64,000 nt of DNA from Sclerotinia nivalis (Eukaryota > Ascomycota > Leotiomycetes > Helotiales > Sclerotiniaceae): positions 1,488,001-1,552,000 of the forward strand of contig JAPEIS010000011.1 of assembly GCA_029531795.1 (NCBI GenBank), written 5' to 3'. Each line of letters begins with the position of its first letter. Position 1 is the stretch's first letter. Positions 43,150 to 54,702 of the stretch are shown here, in pieces. The notes beneath the pieces were generated by a model, which was not told the origin of the DNA, made no database searches, and saw only the letters and a list, made by a program, of their open reading frames with translations. The position numbers and the translations under genes were made by a program.

Positions 43150-44037
43150 TCACTCTTCCTCGGTCTCGAATTCATCATTCATCTCTTCATTATCCTCATC
43201 GTCGTCGTCGCCGTCCTCTTTGCCATTTTCCGCATCCTCATTTGAATGGTCCTCAGTCTCCTCCTTCGAACTAGAGTCCTCAAGAATGATAACCTCATTT
43301 ACAAGATACTTTTTAACATTTCCAGACTTCCACGGAGCCGCAGTTGATGTTTTGCTACGAGCAGCTTCGAGCAATAATTTAACGATATGTTCAGCAACAT
43401 ATCCACCGTCATGAATGATTCTCCTAACTTTTGAATCCTTCAAACCTACGAAAACGATAACATCCATGACGAATTTTAGCATCTGCTTATTTCCCCAATA
43501 CACTGTACCAAGTTCGAGAAAGCACTTGTGAGCTGCATCAGCTGTGAAGTTTGCCTGCTCCCAACATTTCTTCAATGTTCCCGAATCAAAGCCAAAGTAC
43601 TCTGTGATGAGAAACGATGGGTTACTATCCAATCCCTCACCACACAAGGCCTTCATAACATCATTCTGATACCTCGGAGCACCAAAAGTCTCCCCAAATG
43701 TCCACAAATCCCATACTTTGAAGCCCCCAATATCGATGTTTCCAGTGTAGAGCCAGTGTCCAAAATGATCCATTAGATCGCTAACCTTCGATCTAAGCAT
43801 CTTTGCTTCGAATTTGGCTTGAGACGTTCCAAGGCAGTCGAAAACAGTATAAGTTTGGTACCTTCCGTACTGATGGAGGCCCTTGAATCGAGTGGAGATA
43901 GCTTTGGCAGCTACTGAAGGCCACTTGACGGCAATTTCAGAGCCGTCTTTGATGTAGACGATGTCTACCGTGTCTCCACGCAGTAGATCAGAGAGGAAAT
44001 CGGGACCGTTCTCTTCGATGAGCTTTGAGAGGACCAT
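43150..44037 (-). CDS. BTB/POZ-like domain protein with acidic tail
   Basis: Single exon, 295 aa. The N-terminal half resembles fungal BTB/POZ proteins: a short DIVYIKDGSEIAVKWPSVAAKAIS start, HFGHWLYTGNID, then KVWDLWTFGETFGAPRYQNDVMKAL, which fits the typical W-L-Y-T ... D-L-W-x-F-G-x-x-x-x-x-P-x-x-Q-N-D pattern. The second half is helical. The last 45 residues are almost entirely Asp/Glu/Asn (SSSKEETEDHSNEDAENGK onward). Such proteins are many and poorly characterised in this class of fungi; a Cullin-3 adaptor role is only a family-level possibility. Confidence 0.75.
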   Translation of the reverse strand: MVLSKLIEENGPDFLSDLLRGDTVDIVYIKDGSEIAVKWPSVAAKAISTRFKGLHQYGRYQTYTVFDCLGTSQAKFEAKMLRSKVSDLMDHFGHWLYTGNIDIGGFKVWDLWTFGETFGAPRYQNDVMKALCGEGLDSNPSFLITEYFGFDSGTLKKCWEQANFTADAAHKCFLELGTVYWGNKQMLKFVMDVIVFVGLKDSKVRRIIHDGGYVAEHIVKLLLEAARSKTSTAAPWKSGNVKKYLVNEVIILEDSSSKEETEDHSNEDAENGKEDGDDDDEDNEEMNDEFETEEE

Positions 44038-47000
44038 TTTCTGCGAGTCTGAGGTCGTTTTGGAGGGTATTTGATGGTTGGAGATCGAGGATTAGTGGAG
44101 GGTTGAGGCTTTAAAAGGAAGAAGGGAAGAGGAGAGGAAGATAGATTGAAGAAAACTTACTTAAATGACTTCACTTTGGGAGATGAGGAAAAGGGTATGA
44201 ATATCCAAGCATTCACTTTGTAATGCCGGATGATTCATTGTGAGAGATATAATCAAGGTGAAAAGTCTATATTTTTGAAAGGTTGAGACGAGAGTAAAGG
44301 ATTGTCCTATGGCCAATAAAAGAACTAGCACTTTTGTCTCATGTTGTTTATTTTATTTACTTTCTTTCTCTGAATAATGATGGGATATTGAGATGTTTAA
44401 GCCTATATTCTTTATCTTGTAGACCTCTACTTTTTTATCGAAGTTATTATATTGTGAAATTTCGTTCCATATTTTCATTCTGTCTGTATTAATCTCATTG
44501 AAGTTATCATAACAATAAATCTATTTTTCTTATACTATTTGACTCACTATCTATTTCCTTTAATACTAACTCAGGAATCTTATATCCTTTTGTCTATTCT
44601 TCTTACTACTATTAGTCCTGATTGTTCTCAATTTATTGAAATATTTGATCTAATTATCAAATATCCTTTTATCTCAATAGGAAACATCTTTCATGTCCAT
44701 CCAACGACTTACGTTTCAAAAACACCACCGCTATCTAGCGCGCAATAGGTCATGCAAATGCTCAACAACACGAAAAAATGGAAATAGATGGAGTACCTAT
44801 CTGATGCAACGCATCCCATCAGTTGCATAAGGTAACTTAGAAGACAAGCATTGTCATCACATATCACCTTATTCATAAATTAGATGATGCCTTTTTGGTA
44901 AGCTCGGTTTAGCGAATGCTCATTCCGGCGTCAAGTGATGGTCCAGGTGAATCTTTCGAATATTGATTAATATCATAATTCAAAATGTATATTTTGCACA
45001 AATAGCACCACAAGATCTTTTAGTCAACCTAGAAGCCCTCCACTTTTATTTTGGGAAGGAAAATACTTGGCTAAAACCCAAAGATCTTTACAGTTTTGGC
45101 CAAGCCCTGATAGCTGCGAAAAGCTATCGAAGTCAGCTCTAAAGGAATTGTGAAGCTTTTTGTGCACTTGGAGGAGATTCCGGAGGGAGAACTGAGTTCG
45201 TTTTTCGCACGAGTTGCATTGTTCATGAGTTGGGCACCCGCTAGTGTATGATGCTGAAGGTGAGTACAATTTGGGATTATAGAATTTTGCGTTGAGACGT
45301 ACAATTGATGCTGTAAAGCTATGAACATTGTTCAGTTACCTTCTTGATATCTTCAGTCCCTCGAGGAAACACCCAGATGAAATGAGTGCTTTTACAGTGA
45401 CGGACTCACAGCGCATAACAAATATGATCCGAATCGTTCATATATGGTAGTAGCTAAGGGCCTTGGACGGGGATAGTTTGAGTCTACTTAGATCTTCGCC
45501 GACTAAGCTAGGAGTGAATATCGAAGCTCACCGGCTCAAGCAACCCTTAAATAACGTTCGCAAGAATACCAGGACCGATTTGGAACGTTACCCTTTCCTG
45601 TTATCGAAGACGGGTTTGTAGATGCCAATAATACTATGAATGAAAGATACGACGAGAGCTGAAGAACATATCTCGTATTGACTCTCAATAAAGAAAGTGG
45701 TGTGGAGTTGAGAACATCTCTTCTTCTCTTCAACAGTATTTCAACACCTCTTTTTCAGCTTAACAACCTTCCCGGCATATCTTTCCCATATTCAAGAAGA
45801 TTTACAATATTTTAAACCTACCAGAGCCGAAATAATTAGTCAGGGTTTTGCAATCTCTCCATCGGATCTAGACATTGATCTAATCCAAAGTTTTGAATTG
45901 GATTTGGACATGAGAAAAATCAAAGTTGCTTAACTAGGTCTAGACGTTGATTTGTTCAGAGTTCCTCAATCAATATAGATCTTTGATTTTGTTGCTATCG
46001 TTGTTACGATGGAAAAAATATTCTGAGTGATAGCTATAGTAAACGACAACTAAAACAATCACCCCCTTCATCGCAACGCCTCTGTGCGTAACTCCTACCA
46101 AAAATATCCACGCTACCATTCAATATTCAACTCCGCACAGAGAATGCCCTACACTAGCATCATTGTGGCCTCTTGTCATAATAATTTAAGGAGAAAATAA
46201 AAGAAAAGGAAGAAGGGTTTTACGACTTCAATATATATGAGAAAAGAACAGAAGGAAAAAAAATATATCAAATCGCTGAACTCCTCAACTGAAATCCATT
46301 CACCCACCTAACTATCTAAACGAAGAAATAAGAAATCTATTATAACCAATCACCACAGCGGAATTCCATCCACTAGCTAGTCTAGAATTAATCAAAGAAC
46401 TGTAGAAGTACTTTAGAAGCTCATCACTTCATCAAAAGATCGATATCAAGAGTGGTCTCTGTCCGATCCCACCTATTATCCATTATTAATGATTTTAAAT
46501 CCATCTATTGCCATTCCCTTCATATGCCGCCGCTTTCTACTCTTTTTACCCCCTTTTATATCACACCGGGTACCACATCTAGAGATGTTGAAATGGCCGC
46601 TGCGAACTTCCGTTGTAACCGGACTTTATTCACAATTAGGTTTTCTTCATAAATAGACTGTTAACAGTTTTATTTAGTCAGACTAGGCACTAGCTATCTT
46701 CCATCGTACAAATTCATCATCTCGCTCTCACAAGAACATTGGCTCACGCATAGCACTATTAATCAATCTGAATTCATAAAATCCTCATTATTAGACTTTG
46801 GATACACGCAACGTTAAAACAAACGCACAAATAACTCCGCTGCTGTAGTGGGAAAAAAAACAAAAGAGAAGAGGAAACAGCCAGGATACCGAGTACGAAT
46901 ACATCATCCTTACTGCTCACTCCTCAATTTCCCCCGCTTTTCATACTTTCGGGAACAAACATCCCCGACTAATCACGACGTATAACCACCCGGATATATG

Positions 47001-47174
47001 TAGTCCCTAGACCTATTCCATTCATCATTGACTTGCTAATAACACTCGCTTTTGAGCATTCATATTTGTATTTTCCTGTCCAGTTCAAATATCCTTCCTT
47101 TGTGCTTCACCGACACTTCCAGAGATCTGTTGACTGGTGATCTTTTCCTGTCTTTGAATCGGCGTAGTTATCGT
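44038..47174. other. Long gene-poor region (3.1 kb)
   Basis: The longest stretch without a gene. AT content is high at 44330-44680. Only short frames (62-85 codons) occur, on both strands, none with family features or credible splice partners. I see no transposon termini, tRNA-like B box or long repeat. It may hold leaders, non-coding RNA or a regulatory region. Confidence 0.5.
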
Positions 47175-48304
47175 TTATGAAGTCTTCTTTTGAGCTGGGG
47201 CGCCACCAACGTACTTTCCAATATCGGTAGTATCGTGGAAAGCTCTAGCAGCACCCTTAACACCTTCCCAAACTTGTCTTGCTGCTGGTGGAGTAGATTG
47301 AGCTCCAACAAGGCTATCGATTCTTGCCTCCAACTGTCTGAATTGTGCTTGAACAAACGTGGATTGAGCAAATCTTGAGCGAAGGAATGCAGAGTAAATG
47401 AAAATCAAAATCCAGGAACCCGATTGGAATGCAATAGCGGAGAGGAAAATGCGAGCCCAGAGGATAATCTCCAGAAGAGCAACAAGTCCCATAGAGGTAT
47501 CATAGTATTCCTTGACAAACTTTCCAATGGTATCGGCCATAGCGTTTGGCTTTGGAGTAGCCTTGGGGTCGGTGCTTTGTGGAGCTGGTTGAAGAGTTGG
47601 GATGAGATTGGTGCGGGTATAAGTTGCGACGTGGAAAACGGAGTAAACACCGAATGGAAGCATGGCAATTGGGTATTGTTTGGAGAAAAGCCATACGACC
47701 GCCATACCTATCACTTGTTAGCCTGTAAATTACCAAGCCAGTAGAGAAACCACGTACCCAAGTATTGAACATTTTCATCAGCGATATATGAGATCAAACC
47801 GGCTTGATTTGCTCTTCCAGCTCTGGCGCGAGCACGGAATGCCTTATAAACCACAATCCCGTAGGTGACGGCAGCAGAAATAAAGGCGGTGCGATAAGAA
47901 AATGTAGCCCATCTCGAGTAATAGTTGAAAGTTATGTATGAAAGGCCATATCGGAAAATACAGAATAAGAGTGAAAGGTGTCTACCATTCAAAGTCAGTA
48001 TATACCACAAAATCGTATGCCATAAAGTTGAGTAAGTAAAGTCCTAAAGCTTTGTTGAAGCTATTGGAAAGCTGCGAAGAGACCACATATTTACTATCCA
48101 AGCTCCCAAGAGCTCTCTTTGACGCGGGGAAAAACAATAGAGAGTACAACATACCCTACGAACCAAGCAACTATAGCAACACCATGATCAGTAAATATAT
48201 CCTCATGCATATATCGAAGGAAGCAATAACTTACACTGTAACGTCTGCGCGAGTTGTATGAGCCTTTGCTGAAGTGGGAGAGCAGGGGAAGGTGGGGGAG
48301 CCAT
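47175..48304 (-). CDS. POM33/TMEM33-family nuclear-envelope and ER membrane protein
   Basis: TMEM33-family proteins (yeast Pom33, S. pombe Tts1) shape ER tubules and help nuclear pore distribution. Four exons are inferred: 48304-48235, 48170-48155, 47981-47758, 47707-47175, giving 280 aa. Exon 2 is only 16 nt, but it is needed to rebuild LAQTLQFAWFVGHLSLLFCIFRYGLSYITFNYYSRW. Four hydrophobic segments are visible: the QFAWFVGHLSLLF region, ATFSYRTAFISAAVTYGIVVYKAF, MAVVWLFSKQYPIAMLPFGVYSVFH, and LLEIILWARIFLSAIAFQ with WILIFIYSAFL. A charged cytosolic tail follows (about 225-280). Convergent with nothing; flanked by long spacers on both sides. Confidence 0.9.
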
Positions 48305-49560
48305 TGCGAAGTTGTAATATGATCTTTCTCCTTGATCAATTCAAGTATATTCCTTTGTTATTGTATCGCAATTGTTTTGTAGGTAGGCTTATCGGGTTGT
48401 TGTGTAATGTATTTGTATTGTGTAATTGTTGAACTTGTGAGGAAATATTTGTAGTTTAAAAGTAGTTGTGCCAACAGGTTTTGGTGGAAGATGGCTGGAT
48501 TAGAGTTCTAGTGTTGAAATCCCTGTACTGCGTCACTCAAGCGATTTCTTTTTAGCCTGGGCTGGCTGGTATGGTAGATAAGGAGTAAGGGTTCTTTCTG
48601 GATTCAGATCAGATAGATGAGATGATTTTCTCTTCTTTATAGAAGAAAAGGGGAAGGGGAAGGGGAAGGGGAAGGGGAAGGGGAAAGGGAAAGGGGAAGG
48701 GAAAATTGATTGAGTTTATGATTATTCAGAAATGAAATCAAAATCAACCAAGTAATGTTGAAAGGGATGTAGGTATGTAGGGTAGGTGTTAAAAAGTATT
48801 CTCAACACTCAATACAATTCTTGCCATCTATTTTATATTTTATATTTTATATTTTATATTCACACATCTATCCAAGCTGACGACTTATTTCCAATTTCCA
48901 GTTTCCAGTTTCCTTGGTTCCATCACACCAAAAAGAACTTGTCTTGTTGCGCAAGAGAGCGTCATAACTTGCTAAGCCATCTCTAGCTTGGCTTTTATTA
49001 GCTTGACATGCTTTGTTAGGTAAGGCCTAACATTCTGATGCCCTAACATACCTGTTGCACCCAAAAATGTTCTATCTTCACATGCTACTAATATCCCCTA
49101 ACCCCCTTCACTTAAAACAGGGCCCGGAGCCTTCTTAACACAATCGAGCTTTACAATGATAGGAGGATGAATCAAAATGACGAACAGGCGGTAGAGTATT
49201 CGAGATCTTCCGTCTTCATCTTCAATTTCATCATACCTACTTAACCTATCTATCTATCTATCTATCTAATCTATCTATCTATCTATCTGCTCTAGATGGA
49301 AAGATCATTCACCATTAGACATTTATTGAAGTTATGATTGAATCTCTGCATTCATTGATTTTCATGTGTCGATTAAGATATATATATCTACCTCTTCCAA
49401 CTATTTACAAATAACGTGGTATCTTCCTATTCACTCCTGAAAACTCCCACAACCTCCCACGGATCACCATTAGACTCCTAGTATGCATTTATCTTACAGA
49501 TATACCCCCTTAGCCCAACGCCATATTATGTTCTCTCGTTAATGAGCTTACCCACGACAT
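48305..49560. other. Intergenic region with microsatellites
   Basis: No gene. It carries a (GGGGAA)n-type purine tract at 48648-48704, a (TATTT)n-like AT tract near 48830-48860 and a (CTAT)n tract at 49247-49289, between the POM33 promoter and the CTK2 3' end. Confidence 0.7.
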
Positions 49561-50975
49561 TCATCTTCGCATTCGTTTGTTAAAATGACGATAATCTCGA
49601 CCATGTCCGTGTCCGTGACCATGGCCATGTCCATGGCCATGTCCATGATGTCGTCCATGATGTGGCTCTCTCGGAGTTTGATGCGTTGGTATTGGCTCAA
49701 CAGGCACCGTCTCTTCCACTTCAATCTCATAACTTTCATATTCATCTTGGAAGTATTCATTTACCGTATCTCTTTCGTTCTTGGCTGTAGCCACATCCAA
49801 CATGAAGCGTACTGTGCCATTTTGACCACGAACACCTGTGAGTTGTTTCCCACCCGAGCTTATCGATTTGGGGCTCAAGTTTGCTGGTGATGCAACATGA
49901 CCATTAAATCGCAAATCCGCCGGACTGGCTGGTGTAACAGGGGTATTAGGAGCATGTCGCATGCCATTATTTCGTGGCGCTTCGTAGTATTCGGTGTGGC
50001 GTGGTAACTTCTTCCCTTCCAGTTCTTGGTTAATCGTGATCCGGATGCTGATAAATTTCTCAATATTGTGTAGAGGGCCAACGATGGACTGCTTCTGATA
50101 ATGTGTATAGAGATCCAATAGATCCAACATCGTCTCCATAATTTCTGATCGAGTAGTCCACCATTTTTTATAGCTTGGACCTTTCCAACCCTTTTGCTTC
50201 TCACAAATTAATGTCGCCAGTTCTACACAAGCATAAGACATGGTAGAACAAGTTTGCTTGAGTGGTGCAAATGTTCGATAGAGATCCAGCATGACTTGAT
50301 AGGCGACCTCTGCAACATCTCTTTGAATTCCACCATTTTTTACAAGCTTAATAAGATGTTTCTGTGGATAACGAACGCGGAAGTCAAAGCTAGATGCTTC
50401 GAGCATAAGACGCTCAAGGCCAATGACGACCTTAGAAGGACCCTCAAATATCTATTTAGATTAGCTAACCATCTATGGCCATGGTGTATGTGGTAATACA
50501 TACAGTATCATCAGAACTCAAATGCTCTGCGGCTGGATGCTTCAGATTATGTGCTGCGCAAATAATCTCCTTGGATTTTTTAAGAGTATCTTCAATCTTG
50601 CAAGCTGTTAAAAGTGCAGCGGCGGCTGCATCTTGATACTGATATTCAGTGTCTTTGTGAACAAGTCGAAATCGATGAAAGTACGTGGCAGCCGTGCAAA
50701 AGGTCCGAACAGGTCTTATGGAAGTTAGTTTTCTGTATTCGCAAACGTGAGAGTGATACTGACAGTTGTAAAGCAATTCTAACATCATTAATCCACGTCA
50801 CCCCCTGTAATCTGAATTGGTCTTCACGAGTAGGATTTGTGCCAATGATCATAAGTTTTGAATTGATATGTTGCTGAAACATATACGGTTTGGCGACTTG
50901 AATGAATGATGGATGAGGACCCGTAGGGTTGGCCTGAGCTGGTTCTGGAGCAGGCGCCATTGGAGCAGGTGCCAT
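49561..50975 (-). CDS. CTK2: Cyclin subunit of the CTD kinase (CTK2-like)
   Basis: CTK2 is the cyclin partner of the CTK1 kinase that phosphorylates RNA polymerase II CTD. Three exons are inferred: 50975-50764, 50714-50504, 50451-49561, giving 437 aa, with introns of 49 and 52 nt. The cyclin box is in two parts: TWINDVRIALQLPVRTFCTAATYFHRFRLVH, then YQDAAAAALLTACKIEDTLKKSKEI and the next exon's IFEGPSKVVIGLERLMLEASSFDFRVRYP (broken here for length). The tail after about residue 280 is disordered and ends in a striking (GH)n run followed by a basic end (RDYRHFNKRMRR). Start chosen at MAPAPMAPAPEP; the frame stays open 28 codons upstream with no cyclin-like sequence. Confidence 0.88.
49600..49665 (-). 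repeat. Coding (GGCCAT/GGACAT)n repeat: His-Gly run in CTK2
   Basis: A hexanucleotide-like repeat on the minus strand encodes alternating His and Gly at the CTK2 C-terminus (HHGHGHGHGHGH-type). His-rich tracts of this kind in cyclin T/K partners favour condensate formation with the CTD; whether this one does so is inference. Confidence 0.85.
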
Positions 50976-51750
50976 TGAAAGAGGAGTTGGGATCAATGGA
51001 AAGATATGTGGAAAAATAGGTGAAAGGGTCTGAGAGTAAGTCGACCAAGGGCACCTCACATCTATGTTCGGTTTTCTGTCAGTCTATTTTAGATCCGCCT
51101 CAATTTTGGTGCAAAAAGTGACAACTGGTTGCAGTATAGCTTTCTAGCTCTCCAAGTTTGACTATGTGAAACTCGGGCGAACTCGTGCAAATCTGAACCT
51201 CTTGAGTGCTGCAACTACCGACGCGCTCGAATATCTTCGGAGTCGCAAATCGATTTTGATAGTAAATTTTCTTTCGGCACGGTTCTCGTTGATTTTCACG
51301 GAATGCGATTCGTTCACCACTCCAAATCTCTTAGTCGTTCATTAACTTGCTGATCGAATCGATGATACAGTGCGAAAGTTTGAAGATGCAAAGTTATCAG
51401 TTTAATTCCTATAGACAGAGCGGATGGTGATGTAGTTCGGATTTACTTTCTTCCTGTATGTATGTGGCAGAATTATCAATCGGTAAGCAAGTACCTATCT
51501 CTCCCTAAAGCGGCTCTGTGGGTACGGGCCATCAGGGTCTCGAGGCTATGAATACCTTCAGCTGGGACATCGACAAAGACATCTTCGTCAGCTGAACAAG
51601 CAGACATTATCTACGAAATCTATCACTCCATCAAAGTGGATCACAGTTCTTAAATACTCTATAGCTTCTGGTGGTTTCATAAACTAGTTAGCATCAAAAC
51701 TGTTACGTGCAGAGCTTCAACCTCTATACCCGCCACCAAGGCTCACCAAC
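50976..51750. promoter_or_regulatory. Divergent promoter region between CTK2 and PPT1
   Basis: About 0.77 kb between two divergently transcribed genes; it must hold both promoters. No TATA box or named site can be assigned confidently. Confidence 0.5.
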
Positions 51751-52899
51751 ATGGCGCCCATTACCAAAATCGTCTCCTTGCTCAGCAGCGCAGCTCTCAT
51801 CAACGCCATCGTTCTTCCAGAAAGCATTCTCGACTTTCCTATTGCGAATGATGCACATGCCACTGTCTACGATAAGAACAGTCCTCTTCCAAGTATTTTT
51901 AATCTCACCTTGTCCGGAAAGACTCGCCAAACCACAAAATCATCTGATGATGAAGACGATACTCCGCTGCCCTTGATTATCTGGCATGGTCTTGGTGATA
52001 ACTACAAGGCAGAGGGACTTGCACAAGTCGGTGCATTGGCTGATGCTATTCATCCTGGAACTTTTGTTTACAATATCCATCTTGATGATGATGCATCCGC
52101 AGATAGGACGGCTACCTTCTTCGGAAATCTCACTCGTAAACAAATCCCTTGGTTCCCTCAGAAATTTCTATACTAACCCTCTATCCAAGTCCAAATCGAA
52201 AAAGTCTGTGAAGACCTCGCCTCCCACCCTATTCTCTCTACAGCCCCCGCCGTCGACGCAATCGGATTCTCCCAAGGCGGCCAATTCCTCCGCGGTTACA
52301 TCTCCCGCTGCAACGCACCTCCCATCCGATCGCTCCTCACCTTCGGCTCCCAACACAACGGCATTTCATCCTTCCAAGGCTGCGCTCCCGCCGATTTCCT
52401 CTGTCGCGGCTCTCAAACCCTTCTCCGCGCCAATACCTGGTCGACCTTCGTCCAATCCCGTCTCGTACCCGCCCAATACTTCCGAGACCCCGAAAATCTA
52501 GAACCTTATCTCGAATCCTCCAATTTCCTCGCCGACATCAATAACGAGCGCCTACTTAAAAATAAAACATATAAATCCAACATGGAAAAGTTAGAGCGAT
52601 TCGTAATGTACGTCTTCGAAGACGACACAACTGTAATCCCCAAGGAAAGCGGATGGTGGGCTGAAGTTAACGGGACGGAAGTTACACCACTGAAAGAAAG
52701 AGCCATTTATAAAGAAGATTGGATAGGTTTGAAGACCCTAGATGAGGCTAGAAAATTAGTATTCAAAACGATTCCAGGAGGTCATATGACGTTGGGCGAG
52801 GACATGTTGGAGAAGGCTTTCAAGGAGTATTTTGGTCCAGTAGGGAAGAAGTTTGGCAAGAAGGAAGCTGAGTGGACTGGACACGAGGAAGAGTTGTAA
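51751..52899 (+). CDS. PPT1: Palmitoyl-protein thioesterase 1
   Basis: Lysosomal or vacuolar enzyme that removes fatty acyl groups from S-acylated proteins. Two exons: 51751-52135 and 52190-52899, joined across a 54-nt intron with TACTAAC branch site; 364 aa. The N-terminus is a signal peptide (MAPITKIVSLLSSAALINAI). The family core is LPLIIWHGLGDNY, then PAVDAIGFSQGGQFLRGYISRCN with nucleophile S156, LLTFGSQHNGISSFQGC, the acidic-residue segment FEDDTTVIPKESGWW, and TIPGGHMTL with catalytic H327. The acid residue cannot be fixed by eye but lies in the EDD cluster. An acidic insertion before the core (TTKSSDDEDD) is unusual. Complete and apparently functional. Confidence 0.94.
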
Positions 52900-53465
52900 A
52901 AGGGGCTCGGTAGCGTTAGGGTTAGGCTATCAGATTGATTTGTTGTAGGATTGCGACTGGATTATGGAGCCGGTGACGGACGTTATTTGTTGTTTTAGAT
53001 ACCGGGCGTAGGTTTACGGGAAGGCGGGCGTTTATTTCTACGGTTTTGCTTGAAGGGTTGCCTAATTCTTAGGATAATAGTATGTTAAACACCAGAATGA
53101 AATCTTTTTCTTCCCCTTTCGCTAGTAGCTATTACTTAAACCTCATATTCAACAGAGACATGCAGATACCCAATCCATTACAACAAGATTTCCTTTCATT
53201 ACAATGATCTATCTACTCCAAAGCTCGTTGGCAATGCACAGTATAGGTGCAAGTAGAAGTAATCCGCGAATGAAGTTTCCCTCGCTATTACTTACACACA
53301 TGCACAACGTGAGATTACTTTTAACTCCAAACGCCTTTTAGTCCTTCATTCGACAGGCCCTGATGCGACATATGCCTAACTTTTCTTTTCTTTTCCGAGA
53401 TTCTCGTTCCTCTTTGAATCAAGTGCTTCTCGGGCGTTGCCATGCCCTCACTCCAGAAACAGAAC
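52900..53465. other. Convergent 3' spacer
   Basis: 3' flanks of PPT1 and the L1-domain gene. No gene seen. Confidence 0.65.
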
Positions 53466-54702
53466 TTAAGCAACAACCTTCTTGGTCTTCTTAACCACCA
53501 CGGGAATAGCATCCAAATCCTTCGCCGCATCCTCCTTTTGTTTCTTCAACATTTCCTTCCTCAATGCAATCTCCTTGTCCAACTTATCATCGTTACTCTC
53601 CAACAACTTTTGTTTCTTCTCCTCTCCTCCCTTTTCTTCCACCTCGCTTCCCTCAATGCCCCTGCTCTTCCTCTTCTTATTCTTTTTCTCTGCAACTCTC
53701 TCCTCAATTTCCCGAACTACACTCTCATCCAAAACATCTTCATCCTCAACCCACAATTCATCGGCCAACCAGATTGGAAGCGCCATGGTCTCTGGACCCT
53801 TGACGTGGATTGCTCGAACTCCTCTCCATTTCTTAGGAACATACTTCTCAATCACAGTATTAGCCACCACCTCCAAATTCTCCGCCAATTTCGCCGCGTC
53901 CCAACTTGCATATCCGATCCTAATCGCACTATTCGTCGAGCTACTCAACGTAAGCAATGCACTCGAAATAGCCTTTTCAATCTCCGCCGCAATCTTCTTT
54001 GGCTCGGCTGCCTTTGGTGCATCCTCCCCCTTAGCCCTTGCGATTCTCTTTCCCTCGGATTTAGGAGCTTCAGCTTGGATAGAAACGGGAATAGGACGTT
54101 TGGTAGTAGATTTGTAGAAATTTTTCCCTAATAATTTGGGCAATAGAGTAATAATTCTGTCATCTGCAACGAAGATATCATGTTCGGCGAATAATTTGCG
54201 TTGCGCTTCATATTGCTTGTATTTCTTCTTGAGTTTGTCGACACCGACGACTTTGGTGATGCGCTTGGAAAGTTCGGCGGGGAAGGCAGCGGAGGCAACG
54301 ATATCTTTGTAGGTTCTTTGAGGGTCGGCAACGATCAGACAGATGGAAGTGGTGCTAGAGGTGTTAAGGGAATGGGGAACAGCGACTTTGACGGGCTTGA
54401 GCTTAGTTTTGTCGGTGATGTGCTTTTTAGTCGTGAGGGTTAGCCAAACTGGAGTGGATTCTGCATCGTCGTCGTCGTTTTCGGCGAGGAGGTTTTGAGC
54501 GCCTGCTTTTCTGGCTTTTTCAACCTCGGTGCTAGAGATATGTTTGACGAGTGCAGTAGATGCTTTCAATACCTAGTTATTATGTGTGAGTATGTGTCAA
54601 TTGGGTCGAGAGCGAAGAATGAAAAAATACCTGATCATGATCAAGTTGATATGGCGAACCACTCTCGACCTTTGTGGTCAAGGTAGTAGATTTAGGTGCC
54701 AT
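53466..54702 (-). CDS. Ribosomal L1-domain ribosome biogenesis protein (CIC1/UTP30/RSL1D1 type)
   Basis: Nucleolar pre-ribosome assembly factor of the L1-domain group. Two exons: 54702-54631 and 54572-53466 (58-nt intron), giving 392 aa. Joining gives QLDHDQVLKASTALVKHI, typical of this family. The L1 fold (about 25-280) includes VWLTLTTKKHI, KPVKVAVPHSL, SICLIVADPQRTYKDIV, AEHDIFVADDRIITLLPKLLGKNFYKSTKRPIP-type sequence and SAIRIGYASWDAAKLAENL. A Lys/Glu-rich tail (about 320-392) ends KKTKKVVA, as expected for nucleolar localisation. CIC1 and UTP30 cannot be told apart by eye. Confidence 0.9.

Noticed and set aside
44038..47174. Transposon relic in the 3.1-kb gene-poor region
   Set aside because: No terminal repeats, target-site duplications or transposase/reverse-transcriptase-like frames visible.
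53442..54131. 229- and 211-codon plus-strand frames
   Set aside because: Both are shadows of the Lys/Glu-rich L1-domain gene, reading as Leu/Phe/Ser-rich sequence.
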